A stretch of 64,000 nt of DNA, from positions 1,665,001-1,729,000 of the forward strand of contig JAEMWC010000047.1 of NCBI GenBank assembly GCA_016490735.1. Reading direction: 5' to 3'. This DNA is from Pachyseris speciosa. Its lineage: Eukaryota > Cnidaria > Anthozoa > Scleractinia > Pachyseridae. Position 1 is the first letter of the stretch. Each line of letters begins with the position of its first letter. Shown here in pieces: positions 35,901 through 46,385 of this stretch. The notes under the pieces are model-generated. The model had not been told where the DNA came from. It made no database searches and saw nothing but the letters and a program-made list of their open reading frames with translations. Position numbers and translations under genes: made by a program.

Positions 35901-37619
35901 TTTGGTAGCTGTGGAAGCTTTTCCCAGACGTTGAAGGTAGTTGAAACGTGTGTATGCTCGAACTAATCTATGCGTTAGTCTGCGTAGCTGGCGGTATTTT
36001 AGACGCGCGGAGTAAAGAGCTGCTGAAAGCGAGAGGCGAAGCCGAGAGGAGAGTGGGGAGGAGGTCTTTGTCGCGGCTTCGCCGCTGCTTTCAACGGCTC
36101 CACCGCCTCCTTCTCCGCGCGCCTACAATACCGCCAGCCACGTAGGCTATCTTTGCGTTTGCGTTGGTGCCTTTTGAGCCATCCCTTAGATCACGCGCAT
36201 TTAAGCCTACTCAGGCTTAGTACTGAAGTCAGTACTTTAAGCTCTATCTTAAATCAGTGCTTGGATATAGACCTTTGATACTATGATTTTCATTAGACAT
36301 TAGACATTAGACCTTAAACCTCTCCCTTCCTTTGCGTTAGCGTTAAACAGCGATCGATGTGTTTATGCCAATCGCGTCAAATTGCGTTATGATTACTTGC
36401 AGTGTCACACCGAACATGACGTCAATTCGTTGTTATTCAAACCACTGAAAGGACTTAACGGCGAATCCTGTCACGAATGTAACTCCATGTATTTACGGGT
36501 ATTATATTAGGTCTGTACTTGTACTTTCTAAGTATCAGTGTGTTTTTGTTGGGTGTGCAAAATGTTGGTTTGTATGTGCAGCCTGTTGATGTGACAAATC
36601 ACTTTTGACTCACTGTTGTCACTATTGATATTAGAAGCAGTCATGCAAAACGATTTACAATAGATGAAAATTTAAATAAAAATCCAAAACTACCTTTCTT
36701 GTTTGAGAACAGCTCAACGGAGATATTACACGACAATCTAAAGGGCCACGCCAGCTGCGTATCATTTAGCAATCCAAAACTAACCTGTTTCATTCTTCAA
36801 AGCGATATTCAGAAAAATCGTTTTCATCATATCGCGTGACGCGATGCAAGCCTCTTGGTTGTAAACCATTCCACGTAATTTTCCCATCCTCAAGTTCTCT
36901 ATGTACCTCAAAATGCCATCCTTGTGAGTTTTCAACTTGTTCTCGATCAGTGTCACGTCTTCCAAGTTCTCCGGCTTTAGTGTTTTTAGCATGTCATGCA
37001 ACTGTTTGCCAGCATTGTATATCTGTGATGGGTAGGATGGTTTCATCATCCAATGCCCAGTATAATAGTTCATATCAAAGGGCTGTCCGAATACTGTCTT
37101 GAGATAATGCTTCAGCTGTGCTAAAGCTTTCCTTTCCCTTGGCTTTAGCTTGTCAGAGTCCACTTCAGTTTTGTTTACTTCTTTCAATAAATCCCCTGCA
37201 GCGTCCGTGACCTTTTTGATGTATTCTGGCGTTGGGTTGTAAGCTGTGTACTTCTCTTTAATTTCATCTTTTGTCGCATCAGGATCACTTGGCAACTGGA
37301 AAGGGTGATGTTCGTAATAGCTCTTCTTTACGCGCAGCATAATATCATTCAGACCGATCCGGTTAGCCTCCTCGGAGTACTCGCAAAAATCTGAACTCTG
37401 GCCGCCGGTGCTTCCAGGGCGTTTGCCCCCCTCGTCATCGCAATCTTTCTTTTTGACTGCCATAGCTATCAGCACAATTCCCACGATTAAAATAATAATA
37501 GCAATCACAGCGAGCACGATTAGCACGATTCTCTCCTTGGAAAACGCAGACTTTTTCCTTTGGAATTTAACTGAGTCGTCAACCATCATTTTGCTGCTCT
37601 CACCGGGCTTCTCTGCCAT
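28830..37619 (-). CDS. Membrane-anchored DUF885 protein, gene A (nine exons, complete)
   Basis: Exons in order: 37619-36785, 34906-34735, 34198-33940, 32887-32660, 32033-31779, 31018-30833, 30227-30105, 29606-29475, 29021-28830. All have GT/AG borders and the phases chain to 793 aa. Residues 31-54 are a single hydrophobic segment after a Lys/Arg-rich start with no cleavage site, so a type II membrane protein with an extracellular catalytic part is likely. The conserved DUF885 motif HEARPGHH (574-581) spans the position of predicted metal ligands, followed by EGWALYAE (613-620) and RYQGWPGQA (689-697). By family resemblance it is a predicted metallopeptidase of the DUF885 group; the substrate is unknown. 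Asn-x-Ser/Thr sites suggest glycosylation. The paralogue, gene B, lies 10 kb away in the opposite orientation. Confidence 0.92.
30021..30054. repeat. (ATC)n microsatellite
   Basis: About 11 ATC units (CATCATCATCATC), in intron 7 of DUF885 gene A, 51 bp beyond the end of exon 7. Confidence 0.9.
31315..31590. mobile_element. Inverted-repeat-rich MITE
   Basis: A near-perfect internal palindrome: AAATCGTTGCGAGACAAGTT at 31420 is mirrored by CAACTTGTGTCGCAACGATTT ending near 31518, with GCCGTTGCAGAA/TTCTGCAACGGC at the centre. A second, smaller inverted pair (GTTTCGTGCAACTTG / CAAGTTGCACGAAAC) lies at 31333-31386. The TIRs are AAGGCGCTGTTAGACTG-like. It lies in intron 5 of gene A. Confidence 0.75.
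32377..32605 (+). repeat. tRNA-derived SINE, family A (well-preserved copy)
   Basis: Box A is TGGCGCAGTGGTGAGAGC and box B is GGGTTCGATTCCC. The body ends with ATTTCCAAATTCCAGTTCAA, as in the copy at 1035-1250. It is inserted antisense to gene A in intron 4. Confidence 0.85.
32937..32982. repeat. (GAT)n microsatellite
   Basis: About 14 GAT units directly following ATAT. A second, degenerate GAT/GAC tract lies at 33268-33360. Confidence 0.9.
33122..33186. repeat. Perfect 17-bp inverted repeat
   Basis: TTAATTAGCCCTCTTTG and its exact inverse CAAAGAGGGCTAATTAA, separated by about 30 bp. It may be a very small MITE. Confidence 0.75.
33386..33443 (-). ncRNA. Hammerhead-ribozyme-like motif, probably degenerate
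   Basis: On the minus strand, which is the sense strand of gene A, the order is AGCTGT (33443-33438), a 22-nt arm, TTGATGA (33415-33409), stem II GTCC/GGAC with a 6-nt loop, GAAAC (33394-33390) and ACAGCT closing stem III. This is the type III hammerhead layout except that the invariant first C of CUGANGA is T, and the base after stem III is U. A competing 13-bp hairpin (AGCTGTTTCGTCC with GGACGAAACAGCT) also forms. Activity is doubtful. Confidence 0.4.
35110..35430. repeat. Repeat related to 46760-47130
   Basis: Both stretches share TTACATTCCAACCG, GGGAATTT, AATGGGA and GGGAC blocks arranged on both strands. They appear to be diverged members of one non-autonomous family; boundaries are unclear. 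Confidence 0.4.
35478..35545 (-). mobile_element. LINE 3' tail fragment
   Basis: TCTAGTTTCAGTTTCAGTTTATTAATTTGCCAG: tandem GTTTCA units next to an A/T-rich end, the plus-strand image of a minus-strand LINE tail. It is very short. Confidence 0.35.
35976..36149. mobile_element. MITE with GTAGCTGGCGGTATT ends
   Basis: The left end GCGTAGCTGGCGGTATTTTA is mirrored by AATACCGCCAGCCACGTAGG, and CGCGCGGAG / CTCCGCGCG is the next inverted pair. It lies in intron 1 of gene A. Confidence 0.85.
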
Positions 37620-38300
37620 CGCTAATGACCTTCTGTGAGCCCTATAGAAAAACGCTTAGTTCTGAGGGCGTCACGGAGATCACTCGTCATGGTATACCCA
37701 CATTAGTGTGGTCAATATTTTATTTTAATAAGTGTACAGCGTCATGCTTAACTGGTTTAATTATTCACATATATGCACAACAATGACGTTTGCTAAAGTT
37801 GACAATGTACATTTTTCCTGTTTCATATACTTCTACGTGTGATAAAAACCTCATGAGGTGGCATCGTAGACATCATGACATGTTCGATAATAACAGTCAA
37901 CGAAACATGATGATTTCAGCAAATGCCCGTTGTAACTGACTTTGTTTTTTCAATCTTTCATAAACCAAGCAAATACGTGCTAACCTACATGACAACAACT
38001 TGAACAAAAATGTTCGTTAGTCACGTATACCTGATTAAACACGAGGTTGTTCTAACTGATAACGGTATCCTGGGGTTGACTATCTTATATTCGCTGATTC
38101 ACCAAACTCATTAATAATTCATTAAGTCAACTACCAATCACCGGATATATACCACATCACGTGGATGTGTTTGGATACCCAATGAAAAACTGTATACCAT
38201 CCTCCAGTGAGAGTGGTATATACCACTAAAATATGGAAAATTGCGCTTCTAATTACCATTAGTTTTGTATTTCTATTGGTCTACAAGTACCTATCTTCTT
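37620..38300. promoter_or_regulatory. 5' flank of DUF885 gene A
   Basis: The promoter of gene A must lie here. There is no clear TATA box close to the ATG. Several ATATACC/GGTATAT motifs in both orientations occur at 38145-38225. No other feature is recognised. Confidence 0.35.
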
Positions 38301-38458
38301 TATTTAAGTTTATTACCTAGCTTAGTCTACTGTTCTTTGTAAAATAGTCTTTGTCTCTGACCAAAAGCCATTTAAGCCTCTGGCTTTGGCCCAACTTATG
38401 TCTCACTTTGTGTTATATGAATAAACAATAAAGATTAAGATTAAAGATTAGATATACA
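38290..38458 (+). mobile_element. LINE 3' UTR ending in (AAGATT)n
   Basis: A non-coding stretch with AATAAACAATAAAGATT followed by repeats of AAGATT, a typical microsatellite tail of a truncated non-LTR element inserted in plus orientation. Confidence 0.5.
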
Positions 38459-38574
38459 GTGCTGGTATATATTTTTTCATTTACAAAAAGTTTTTCATTA
38501 TGATTTGAAGACTGCGAACTAGTAATTAAGAGATACGGCATCTATTTACGATATTTCGCAAATTAAAGAATTCA

Positions 38575-38789
38575 CCTTGTACAAGTCATAATCTCTGTAA
38601 AGACCGCCAGAATATGATCTAAAATTGGTACTTTCGTCTCCCTTTCCAGCTGCCATTGTCTAAAAATGTTCAAAGCCAATCTGTTTCGTACTTTGTAGAA
38701 GCAGGAACGGCCTGATATGCTGCAAAGTGGTCCTCAGAAGTTTTAGGCGGACGAAAACGACTCCCTCCGTCCTTAATCTCTGCCATCAT
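38575..38789 (-). pseudogene. Crypton-like / DUF3504-type N-terminal fragment
   Basis: A minus-strand frame from 38789 reads MMAEIKDGGSRFRPPKTSED, then AAYQAVPASTKYETDW. A one-base shift continues with ALNIFRQWQLERETKVPILD. The segment resembles the N-terminal core-binding part of Crypton-derived tyrosine recombinase proteins. The catalytic part is absent. The family call is from pattern memory only. Confidence 0.4.
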
Positions 38790-38945
38790 GTACCAGCTAC
38801 ACTGAGTAACTGCTTACGCGAAACAAACAACTCCCACAAAATGTATGCAGGGGACGAGTGTATTCGCTTTTGCTCCTTAAAACAATCGGTGCTAATTATA
38901 CAGACAACATATTTGCTATGTATTTTTATGCGTGATTGAGAAGCC

Positions 38946-39092
38946 ATATCAAAACCTCGTGCTTCGTGTTTCATCAGGGGTTCCAAATACCTGGAAACAA
39001 TAAAAGCACTCCGCCTTCGGCGTCGTGCTTTTATCTGTTTCTCGGTGTTTGGAACCCCTGATGAAACACTCGCACTCGTTTTTGATATATTA
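38946..39092. mobile_element. Palindromic MITE truncating the DIRS element
   Basis: GTGTTTCATCAGGGGTTCCA at the left is mirrored by GGAACCCCTGATGAAACAC at the right, with AAAAGCAC/GTGCTTTT near the centre. It abuts the remnant of the DIRS recombinase domain, whose frame stops just beyond 39110. Confidence 0.85.
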
Positions 39093-39109
39093 AATGAAAA
39101 GAGCTCTTA

Positions 39110-40163
39110 GAGGTACTTTGAAATCGAGATTTCTTAGTTAACTCTGGAAGGTCAAAGACTACCCAGAAACGTCTAAATCGGAGGTCATGAGCGACAATTT
39201 CCGAGACTCTTTCCATAGAAGTAAGACCCAGCAATAACCCCAATTTCTAAGATAGAACTTGCAGTGACAGCAGGCTGTTAGGCCCTAAAGAGTCTATATA
39301 AGCCAGCACTTTCTGTACATCCCAGGTTCCAGAACAACGTGACTGTGGGGGTCTGGAATTGAAATACCCTTCAACAGTTGGGTAACCAGTGGGTGTTCCC
39401 TCACTATAAGGGTGTCGGTTTTAGGGTGTGTCATAGAGATAGCCGAGCGATACACGTTGAGGGTTCTGTAAGCTTTGCCCAATTGAAATTCAAAAGCTAG
39501 AAACTCTAAAATGGCAGAGATATCTGCTTGAACTGGATTAATTTCCCTTTCGGAACACCAGCTGGCCCATTTCCTCCAAGCTGAGGCATAGGTATCTGAA
39601 GTACCTTTCCTCCATGCTGCGAGGACCAAGTGTTGAGTTGATTTTGAAACTCCTGCCTCGGTATACGATTGGCTGATAGAAGCCAACCTGCTAGCTGGAG
39701 GTTGGTGAGTGGATGAAGCTGCCCCTGCGTGGATAGAAGGCCTGGAAAACTTGGAATTAACAAGGAGCTGGCGACATACAGGTCTAGAAGTAGTGGATAC
39801 CATGGTTGTGTTTGCCAGACAGGGGCTATCAGGACTAGAGCTGATACCTCCTGAACTAGAACTTGCTTGAGACAGCGCCCGACTAAAGCAAACTGGGGAA
39901 AGGCATAGCCCCATAAACCTGCTCCAGTCCTGGGAAAACGCATCGAATGCCATTACTTCTGGGTCTGGTCTCCAGCTGAAAAATCTTGGGAGTTGAGCAG
40001 AGAGACGGGAAGCAAAGAGATCTAAGTCGAGGGGTCCCCAAGCTTGATTTATGAGATTGAAAACAACTTGAGATAGTTGCCAATCAATGCGATCGAACAG
40101 GGTTCGAGATTCTTGGTCTACTCTGACATTCAACACCCCAGTAATGTGTTGAGCTTCCAACAC
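39110..40163 (-). pseudogene. DIRS RNase H end and tyrosine recombinase, truncated
   Basis: The open frame 40163-39294 reads AQHITGVLNVRVDQESRTLF, then GPLDLDLFASRLSAQLPRFF, then the recombinase N-terminal domain (WASWCSEREINP, LNVYRSAISMTHPK, HPLVTQLLKGI). After a break it resumes in 39243-39110 with GLLLGLTSMERVSEIVAHDL. The remaining catalytic His, Arg and Tyr would follow but are removed by the MITE at 38946-39092. Confidence 0.8.
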
Positions 40164-40659
40164 TAAATTGTGGTTGAGAGACCATTGCCAAAGGTCTATG
40201 GCTAACTGAGCGATAACAGGGGACCTGGTCCCCTCCCCATCTTGTTAATGTAATACACTGCTGAGACATTGTCCATCAACGAGCGGACTCTCATTTGAGC
40301 TTTGTTTCCGGTGAAAATCTTGACTACAAATGCTCCTGCAAAGAGCTCAAGACAGTTTATGTGAAGCATTTGCTCCTAGGGTGACCAATGAATCCCTGTT
40401 GAAACTCCCATACGGAAAGCCCTCCACCCTTTCCGAGAGGCATCGGTCTCTATAATCAAATCGGGGTCCCCCGAAGTCAGAGCTTTCCCATTCCAGGCTT
40501 CTAAATTGTCCCTCCACCAAAGAAGTTCCTCCTTTTCAAGGGGGCTTAGTTCGACTGTGGCTGCATGATTCTGATTTACGTTGAAAGCCCTATTCTTGTC
40601 TCCTTGCAAATGGCGAAAGTGGAAAAACAGCCTGCATGGACGAGTGAAGTTTCGAGGTT

Positions 40660-40908
40660 TTAAAGTTAACTCACGTACCTTTAGCAGGTCGACTACATTA
40701 CATTATCAACTGGGAGCAAATTTGCACAAACCCTTGGGTTTTAGAGGCTGTACAAGCATATCATCTCGATTTTATAGAAATTTTTCCATTAAATTCAAGA
40801 GATGTTAAAAAGGGGAGCTATTCATGTAGTTCTCCTGGACAAAAAATCAAGGGGGTTGGTACCTATCTGGGAAAAACATCGGAAATTTATCCAATTCTTA
40901 TGGAAAGA
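40660..40908 (+). pseudogene. Inverted, internally deleted DIRS RT segment
   Basis: The plus-strand frame reads INWEQICTNPWVLEAVQAYH, LDFIEIFPLNSRD, then a jump within a few codons to VPIWEKHRKFIQFLWKE. In intact DIRS elements these two blocks are separated by much of the RT palm. The surrounding element lies on the minus strand, so this piece has been inverted. Confidence 0.6.
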
Positions 40909-41089
40909 GAACCTCACGAGGTAAGGTGACCTAGGACTTTGGAAAGTTCCTGAATTGTTGGGGCAGGGTTGTTCAGCAGTTGCTGATATTCCTTTCTGAC
41001 CTTCTTGATTTTGTCTCGAGGAAGGGACAGAGTTAAATTTACTGAATCTACGGGAAAACGCCAGAAACTCGATACTGGTTGTTGGGGTT

Positions 41090-41485
41090 AGTACTGATCT
41101 GTTTCTTTTTATTGATATTCAAGTAAGAGTTACAAAATAAATAAAAAATTATACATAAACACACATATCAACTTCCTCTGCTCGCATATAGCTTAGCTTA
41201 TCGAGGCGGGCAGAGGATAACAAACATAAGGTGATTCAGTTGGAAGAGATTAAAAAAGAAAGAAAAGGAAAGGAGAAGGAAGATAGATCTATATAATCGA
41301 TACAAAAAAGATGAACTAGAATTATTACAAGTCAACTTTACAAAATTACAAGCTTATATTAGATTTCATGACATCTTGCTTAATTTATTAACTAAAGTAG
41401 GTGTGTCAACATAAGTATCCTCTGATTCCAAAAAATGTAAAAGGAGCTGATGTAGAGAAACCATAAAGTTGTGCTTAGGGAGTAC

Positions 41486-41528
<43 letters not shown>

Positions 41529-41712
41529 CTAGAAAAAGAATCTTTTAACTGATTTGTCCTGGAATATTTAATGTTAAGACTACCAGTCTCTGAAAATCTA
41601 GTATTATAGCTATTTACTTGTTTAGGATGAAGAAATAAGTTAGAAATGTTTGCCGACGAAAAATTGTTAGAAACGTCATGCATAATAGCGAAAACTGACT
41701 TGCAGTATTGAG
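41090..41712 (-). mobile_element. LINE 3' end inserted in the DIRS element
   Basis: The reading frame contains FLHPKQVNSYNTRFSETGSL, then SFSRFGARIWNSIPQSIR, the typical C-terminal tail of CR1/L2/Jockey-type LINE polyproteins. An A-rich UTR down to 41090 follows. It interrupts the DIRS RT directly after LKKGAI. Confidence 0.65.
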
Positions 41713-41754
41713 GAATAGCTCCCTTTTTTAACATCTCTTGAATTTCCTTCTCTA

Positions 41755-42871
41755 CTAATGAAATTTCTTCCTGAGAAAGCGAACGTGGCGATGGAATTTT
41801 TTCCTAATGGGGAATTTCTCTTTCTGGCCTCCCTCTACAGCGGGAGAAGTCTCGGAATGGGCGACTGTCCTGGGGGATTCCAAGGCACCAGCTCCTCGTC
41901 CCCCTTTGAATTTGAAAGGAGTGGTGCGTCCACGAAAAAACTGCTTATTACTTCTACCAACATTGGAAGTTTGCAAAAGGGTCTTTGCTGTCTTTGATCG
42001 AGTTTTGAGACGCTCCTCAAAGCCATTACCATACAGCTTTCTCTTAGCATCAGGGAAATTTTCAGATGCTAGTGAAGCCAGCGACCCTTTACCGTTAATC
42101 CTCTTAAGAACGACGGAACGGAATTCTTTGGCCTGGAGAGCAGACGCATTGCCAATCAAACGGAGCCCAAGGGAAGATACACTGAATAGTGCTCGCACTT
42201 GATGAGAGGGCAACACTGAATTCACCAGTTTCTTTGGCATGGCTGAATAAGTCATTCAAGTGCTCGTACAGAAAGCCATAGGGCCAACTGCGTCTAATAC
42301 CAGATCCTGGAGAAACTTATTTTCCTTGTCGGCCTGTTTGATGCCAGGTACAAGGCTAGACAAATATTCTTCTAGCATCGGTATATAAGCCGCGGCCACA
42401 TCCCGTCTTGCGGGAGATTGTTTTCCTATCGATTAGATAGGATTGTAAAGATTGTAAAGGTTTCCGGAAGCTATCGAGGAAAGCAGCTAAATGCTCACTT
42501 GCCAACCAGCCTGAGGAGGGTGATGGGAAATCCTCGTCAAGTTCTTCGTCATGGTCTATAAAACTGTCGCTCAAATGTGGTTTCTTAGATTAGGGTGGAT
42601 TTAATTCACCATCTACGGTGGACACTGTATCAACCATTGTCCTAAACGGTAATTGGGCCTTGAGCGCCCCGGCGTCTTTCATAGTCTCAGGTTGTTTAGC
42701 AGGAGCCTTGAGCGCTTCAGGTTGAAGAGACTCGTGTACTACATCAGCTTGAACGTGTAAACCCGAGCGAAGCAAATGTAACGCTTCGGGATCGGTAAAG
42801 ATGGACTTAACCAAATCTCTAGCTTGTGACTGAGGTATCTTTATCCTGTGGTATCGGGGTAGATTGTTCAC
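41755..42871 (-). pseudogene. DIRS gag-like ORF, broken in three frames
   Basis: The pieces 42871-42590, 42574-42356 and 42255-41755 together read as one protein with frame changes: an acidic first part (SFIDHDEELDEDFPSPSSGW), a Leu-rich middle (AMPKKLVNSVLPSHQVRALF) and a basic Arg/Gly-rich end (FFRGRTTPFKFKGGRGAG). The position upstream of the RT fits the DIRS first ORF. Confidence 0.6.
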
Positions 42872-43029
42872 CGATGACTTGTAAATCCGGAGGATTATCT
42901 TGAGATCCCGAGAAAGCTATCATGCTTTGTCAGGAGCGAAATAAAATGGTGAATTGGTCATGTAACAGCCGGGACTATGGGATCTAGGTCCCCCGTGTTT
43001 GGAGTGAAATAAAGTTGTATTACATTGTT

Positions 43030-43800
43030 ATATCGAGACGACTGTTCTGGAGTATAATTCAGGATTACAGTGAATTCAGAGCGATTTGACAATTCAGGAT
43101 AATAGCGAATTCCAGAGTGAGAACGGGTTGTCTCTGGTTCAACTCCTCGATCATCCTTGTAAAATAATAATAATCATGATAATAATGATAATAATAATAA
43201 TAAAAAACATGAGGACGATAGTTGTAAGATAATAAGAAATAAAAGAAATAATAAGAACTAAAAATCAATAATAACCAACTGGTTTGCCTCCGACCAGTTG
43301 GGATTCTTAACATGTTGTGTTTATTTGAATTATTTGTTTCTGTCATTATTTGTGGGCCACAATGTAAACTACCGGGCTACCAGTAATTGTGCCACCCCTG
43401 TAAAGTTATTATTATGTTATTATTATAGAAGAGGATTTAATTATTTCACATTGTCCATATGAACGACAACGAACTCGTTTACCAACCAAAACTAGTCTAA
43501 AATGCGGAAACGTGATGGAAAATTCAGGCTGCTACAGGTATTAGCCCAAGCGGTAACCAGGGGCTTAGCCTGTGTGGCAGTACGTGGAAGGAGGGGGGGG
43601 GGGGGAAGGGTCAAAAGGAGCGCGGGAGTTTTGGGAGGGGAGGAGGAGGGAACCGCCTGGAAGGGCACTATTGTTTTTTTTTTTCGTCCACCAGACGAAC
43701 GTAAAAATCTTGATTGGTCAGATTTTATGAATTACTCAATCCATCGTCCTGATTGTTCAATGACCTGTCATTCAAGAGCATTGATTCATTCATTCATTCA
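43030..43800. other. AT-rich spacer with (ATA)n and a G-rich MITE fragment
   Basis: (ATA)n tracts occur at about 43166-43205. TAGCCTGTGTGGCAGTACGT at 43567, followed by a run of about 14 G and GGAGG repeats, looks like one end of the MITE family at 45310-45436. No gene seen. Confidence 0.45.
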
Positions 43801-44610
43801 TTCAACATGGCAGATAACTCAAGTGATCGGTTTGAACTATTGCTAGAGGAAACGCTGCCATCTTTGAAAGAATCAAATTCGTCATAAAAGCAGAGCAAAA
43901 GAAGGCGATTAGACAATTGTTCGAGGAAAAGGATCTTTTAGCCGTTTTACCTACAGGCTATGGAAAGAGTCTAATTTTTCAGCTTCTTGTGTTGCTCGCG
44001 AAAAGAGCAGGAAATTCTGCAAAATATTCTCACGAACCTCGTAATCTCCCGAAGGTGAAATGAGCAGCTTTACTGAACTTTCCGCTTGAACGTTCCGCAC
44101 TGACGGCTGTTAAAACAAATCCTAAGGCACCAATCTTTTACAATTAGCGTTTTCCTGCTACACTCACTTCCTTGAAGTCACGTTCGTCCACAAAATGTAT
44201 AAACACCTTTCTTCCCACATCCTCTGCCATTTTGTTTGATGGTAAATCGCGAACGACGCGAAGCATTGCGTGGGAGCTGTCAAAATGGGGACATCTGATT
44301 TGCTATCACTCAATCCTCTTGGGAACACCTTATCTTGTAGGACATCTAAAAATAACTTAAGAGGGATCACGATGGGGATAGGGCCTATATGGGGGTTAAT
44401 TCTCTTACCTTTTATCTTCTCTTGGTCGCATACAGTTGAAACATGGACCGATTTAAGGTTAGCGATTGAACATTTTAATTTTAAGCTATTTTTGTAAATT
44501 CTGCAGAATGTGTTTCAGCTACACGAGAGCATTCTTTTGTTTGAGGAGAATTTCAATCAACCAGTTGTAGCTAATTGTAAATTAAACATAGGACTTATAT
44601 TTCATTCTAG

Positions 44611-44845
44611 AGCGAATGATACACGGTTCAACATTTGTTGAGCAACAAATGTTGCAGCTGCTGTTCAACAAATGTTGAACAGTGTATCATGTGATGTTGA
44701 ACGTCGAAATATCTCGTTCAACATGTGGAAAGTTGTTGAACGTTGTTGAACGAAAATCGAGCTTGGCTCTATTCCGTTGAACATTTGTTGAACAGCAGCT
44801 GCAACATTTGTTGCTCAACAAATGTTGAACCGTGTATCATTCGCT
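44611..44845. mobile_element. Palindromic MITE with TAG target duplication
   Basis: The arms are about 70 bp: AGCGAATGATACACGGTTCA at the left is mirrored by TGAACCGTGTATCATTCGCT at the right, and the arms are themselves built of nested ACATTTGTTG/CAACAAATGT palindromes. The flanks are TAG at 44608-44610 and 44846-44848. Confidence 0.92.
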
Positions 44846-45309
44846 TAGGAAATCAAAGGGCAAGAAACATGGATATGATACAACTATGGCATTTCGTGGA
44901 GCCTATGGAGAGCTTTCCCTTCTCCGCTCATTCTTAACGGAAAGGCAATTTATAGCCTTTAAACTCTTACAGAGTTCTCCAAATTAGCAATATATTTATT
45001 TAAAATTTATGCATGTAGCATTCTCATACTATGTTACATAAGCTGTGCATGATATGTCAGGCGTGACAGGGTCCTAAAAACGATTAGAGTCGACCTCGTA
45101 TGCAGAAATCTTACCAAAGTACCCGACTTGTGGCTCTTCCGTTTGTTTTACCTTCATTTAGTTTTAAATTTTATTTATATGTCTCTTTGTTTTAGATTAT
45201 ATTCATGATAATGATCTTGAGATGATGAAAAATAAAAATGAAGCTGGTCTGAAAAATTAATGACCACAAACAACAACAACATCATAAACATCGTAAGCCT
45301 CACCAAGGC

Positions 45310-45436
45310 TAGTCTGCATGGCAGGCGTCTGAAGGGGAGGGAAAGTGGTACAAACGAGCGCTCGAACCATGGGAGGATCAAGCGCGCAAAGCGCGGGACC
45401 CTTTCCCTCCTTTTCACGGCCTGCCACGCAGGCTAC
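45310..45436. mobile_element. MITE with GTAGCCTGCGTGGCAGGC-type ends
   Basis: AGTCTGCATGGCAGGCGTCT at the left and, inverted, GTAGCCTGCGTGGCAGGCCG at the right. GGGAGGGAAA / TTTCCCTCC and a central GCGCGCAAAGCGCG follow. It ends 42 bp before the RecQ 3' part. Confidence 0.85.
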
Positions 45437-46385
45437 ATTAAGGTATGAAGGTAATTTTGTTTCATTGTAATAACAGGAACTCCATTTTCTGCATTGGCTG
45501 GCACTGCTGATTCAGAAACATGTTCAGTAATACAATCCACGCTGTCACTGAAAGATCCAATGGTCATCCGCATCAGTCCACACCGAAAAAACTTACGTTT
45601 TTCAGTAGAGAACAGAAGTAAGCCTGAAATGTTTAATGGACTAAATTGGCTGATTGAGCGTGTTAAGAAGAAAGGAGAGTCACCCAGCAAAACTATCATT
45701 TCTTGCAACACAATGACTGGCATTGCTTGTGTAATAAACTATTTACTGCTCAAACTTGGACATATTGCATATTCTCCAAAGGAATCACGTGAACATTCCA
45801 ATTGTCTTGTTGGAATTTACCATTCAAGTTGTTGGCAACATAGAAAGGAGAGGGTTGTCCAGTCACTAAAAGGTCAGGGGAAAGTGCGATTGGTGGTGGC
45901 CTCGACTGCTCTGTGCATGGGTGTCAATTTTCCAGATATCCGCTACAACATTAACTGGGGCCCTGCTCGGAGCCCGTTAGACCAACATCAAGAAGCAGGA
46001 AGAGCTGGCAGAGATGGTCTACCAAGTCATGTTCAGATAATCTATCATCGCCAGCAGCTCACTCATTGTGAGGATGACGTGAAGGAGTTTGTAAAGACAA
46101 CAGGTTGCTCGCGTGTGGCAGCTTACAAGTCGTTGGACGAGAGGATCCAGCCACAGGAGCCTCAACATTCTTTTTGCAGTCATTGCAGCCTAAATTGCAA
46201 GTGTGATCACTGCGAAGCAAGCTTACCTTTGTTTGAAAAAGCCTCATGCAAATAATGAAGATTCAGTAAAGGAATTCCTTTTAACAAGACCTGTGAGCAA
46301 TCAGGATAAAGTCCACCTGATGGATTCTTTATTAGAAGTCCAGAACAGTCTTGTCACCAAGCATGCAGTTTTTGATGGTGTTTCT

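Larger units (their letters stand above)
39110..42950 (-). mobile_element. DIRS-type retroelement relic, rearranged
   Basis: In minus-strand order: gag-like ORF pieces (42871-41755), the RT N-terminal edge (QEMLKKGAI, about 41745-41712), a LINE 3' end inserted at about 41710-41090, an RT C-terminal piece (PVSSFWRFPVDS, LPRDKIKKVRKEYQ, 41080-40915), a segment in the wrong orientation (40905-40660), RNase H (HFRHLQGDKNRA; HINCLELFAG; SAVYYINKMG) and the tyrosine recombinase (40163-39110, with ERVSEIVAHDL holding the expected first Arg). Several frameshifts and stops. The catalytic RT motif region and the recombinase C-terminus are missing. It is not functional. Confidence 0.82.
43807..46385 (+). 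pseudogene. RecQ-like DNA helicase relic
   Basis: The 5' part (43807-44030) reads MADNSSDRFELLLEETLPS, then shifts frame to VIKAEQKKAIRQLFEEKDLL followed by the Walker A AVLPTGYGKSLIFQLL. The 3' part (45478-46255) starts after an intron-like CAG and reads GTPFSALAGTAD, then the helicase C core VASTALCMGVNFPD, QEAGRAGRDGLPSH, and a cysteine cluster CSHCSLNCKCDHC. A one-base shift near 46245 leads into NNEDSVKEFLLTRPVSNQDK up to a MITE at 46385. The DEAH-box region between the parts is missing; its place holds two MITEs. Confidence 0.8.

Noticed and set aside
44164..44370. Minus-strand 68-codon ORF in the RecQ gap
   Set aside because: Opposite strand to the helicase; I could not match it to the missing DEAH region.
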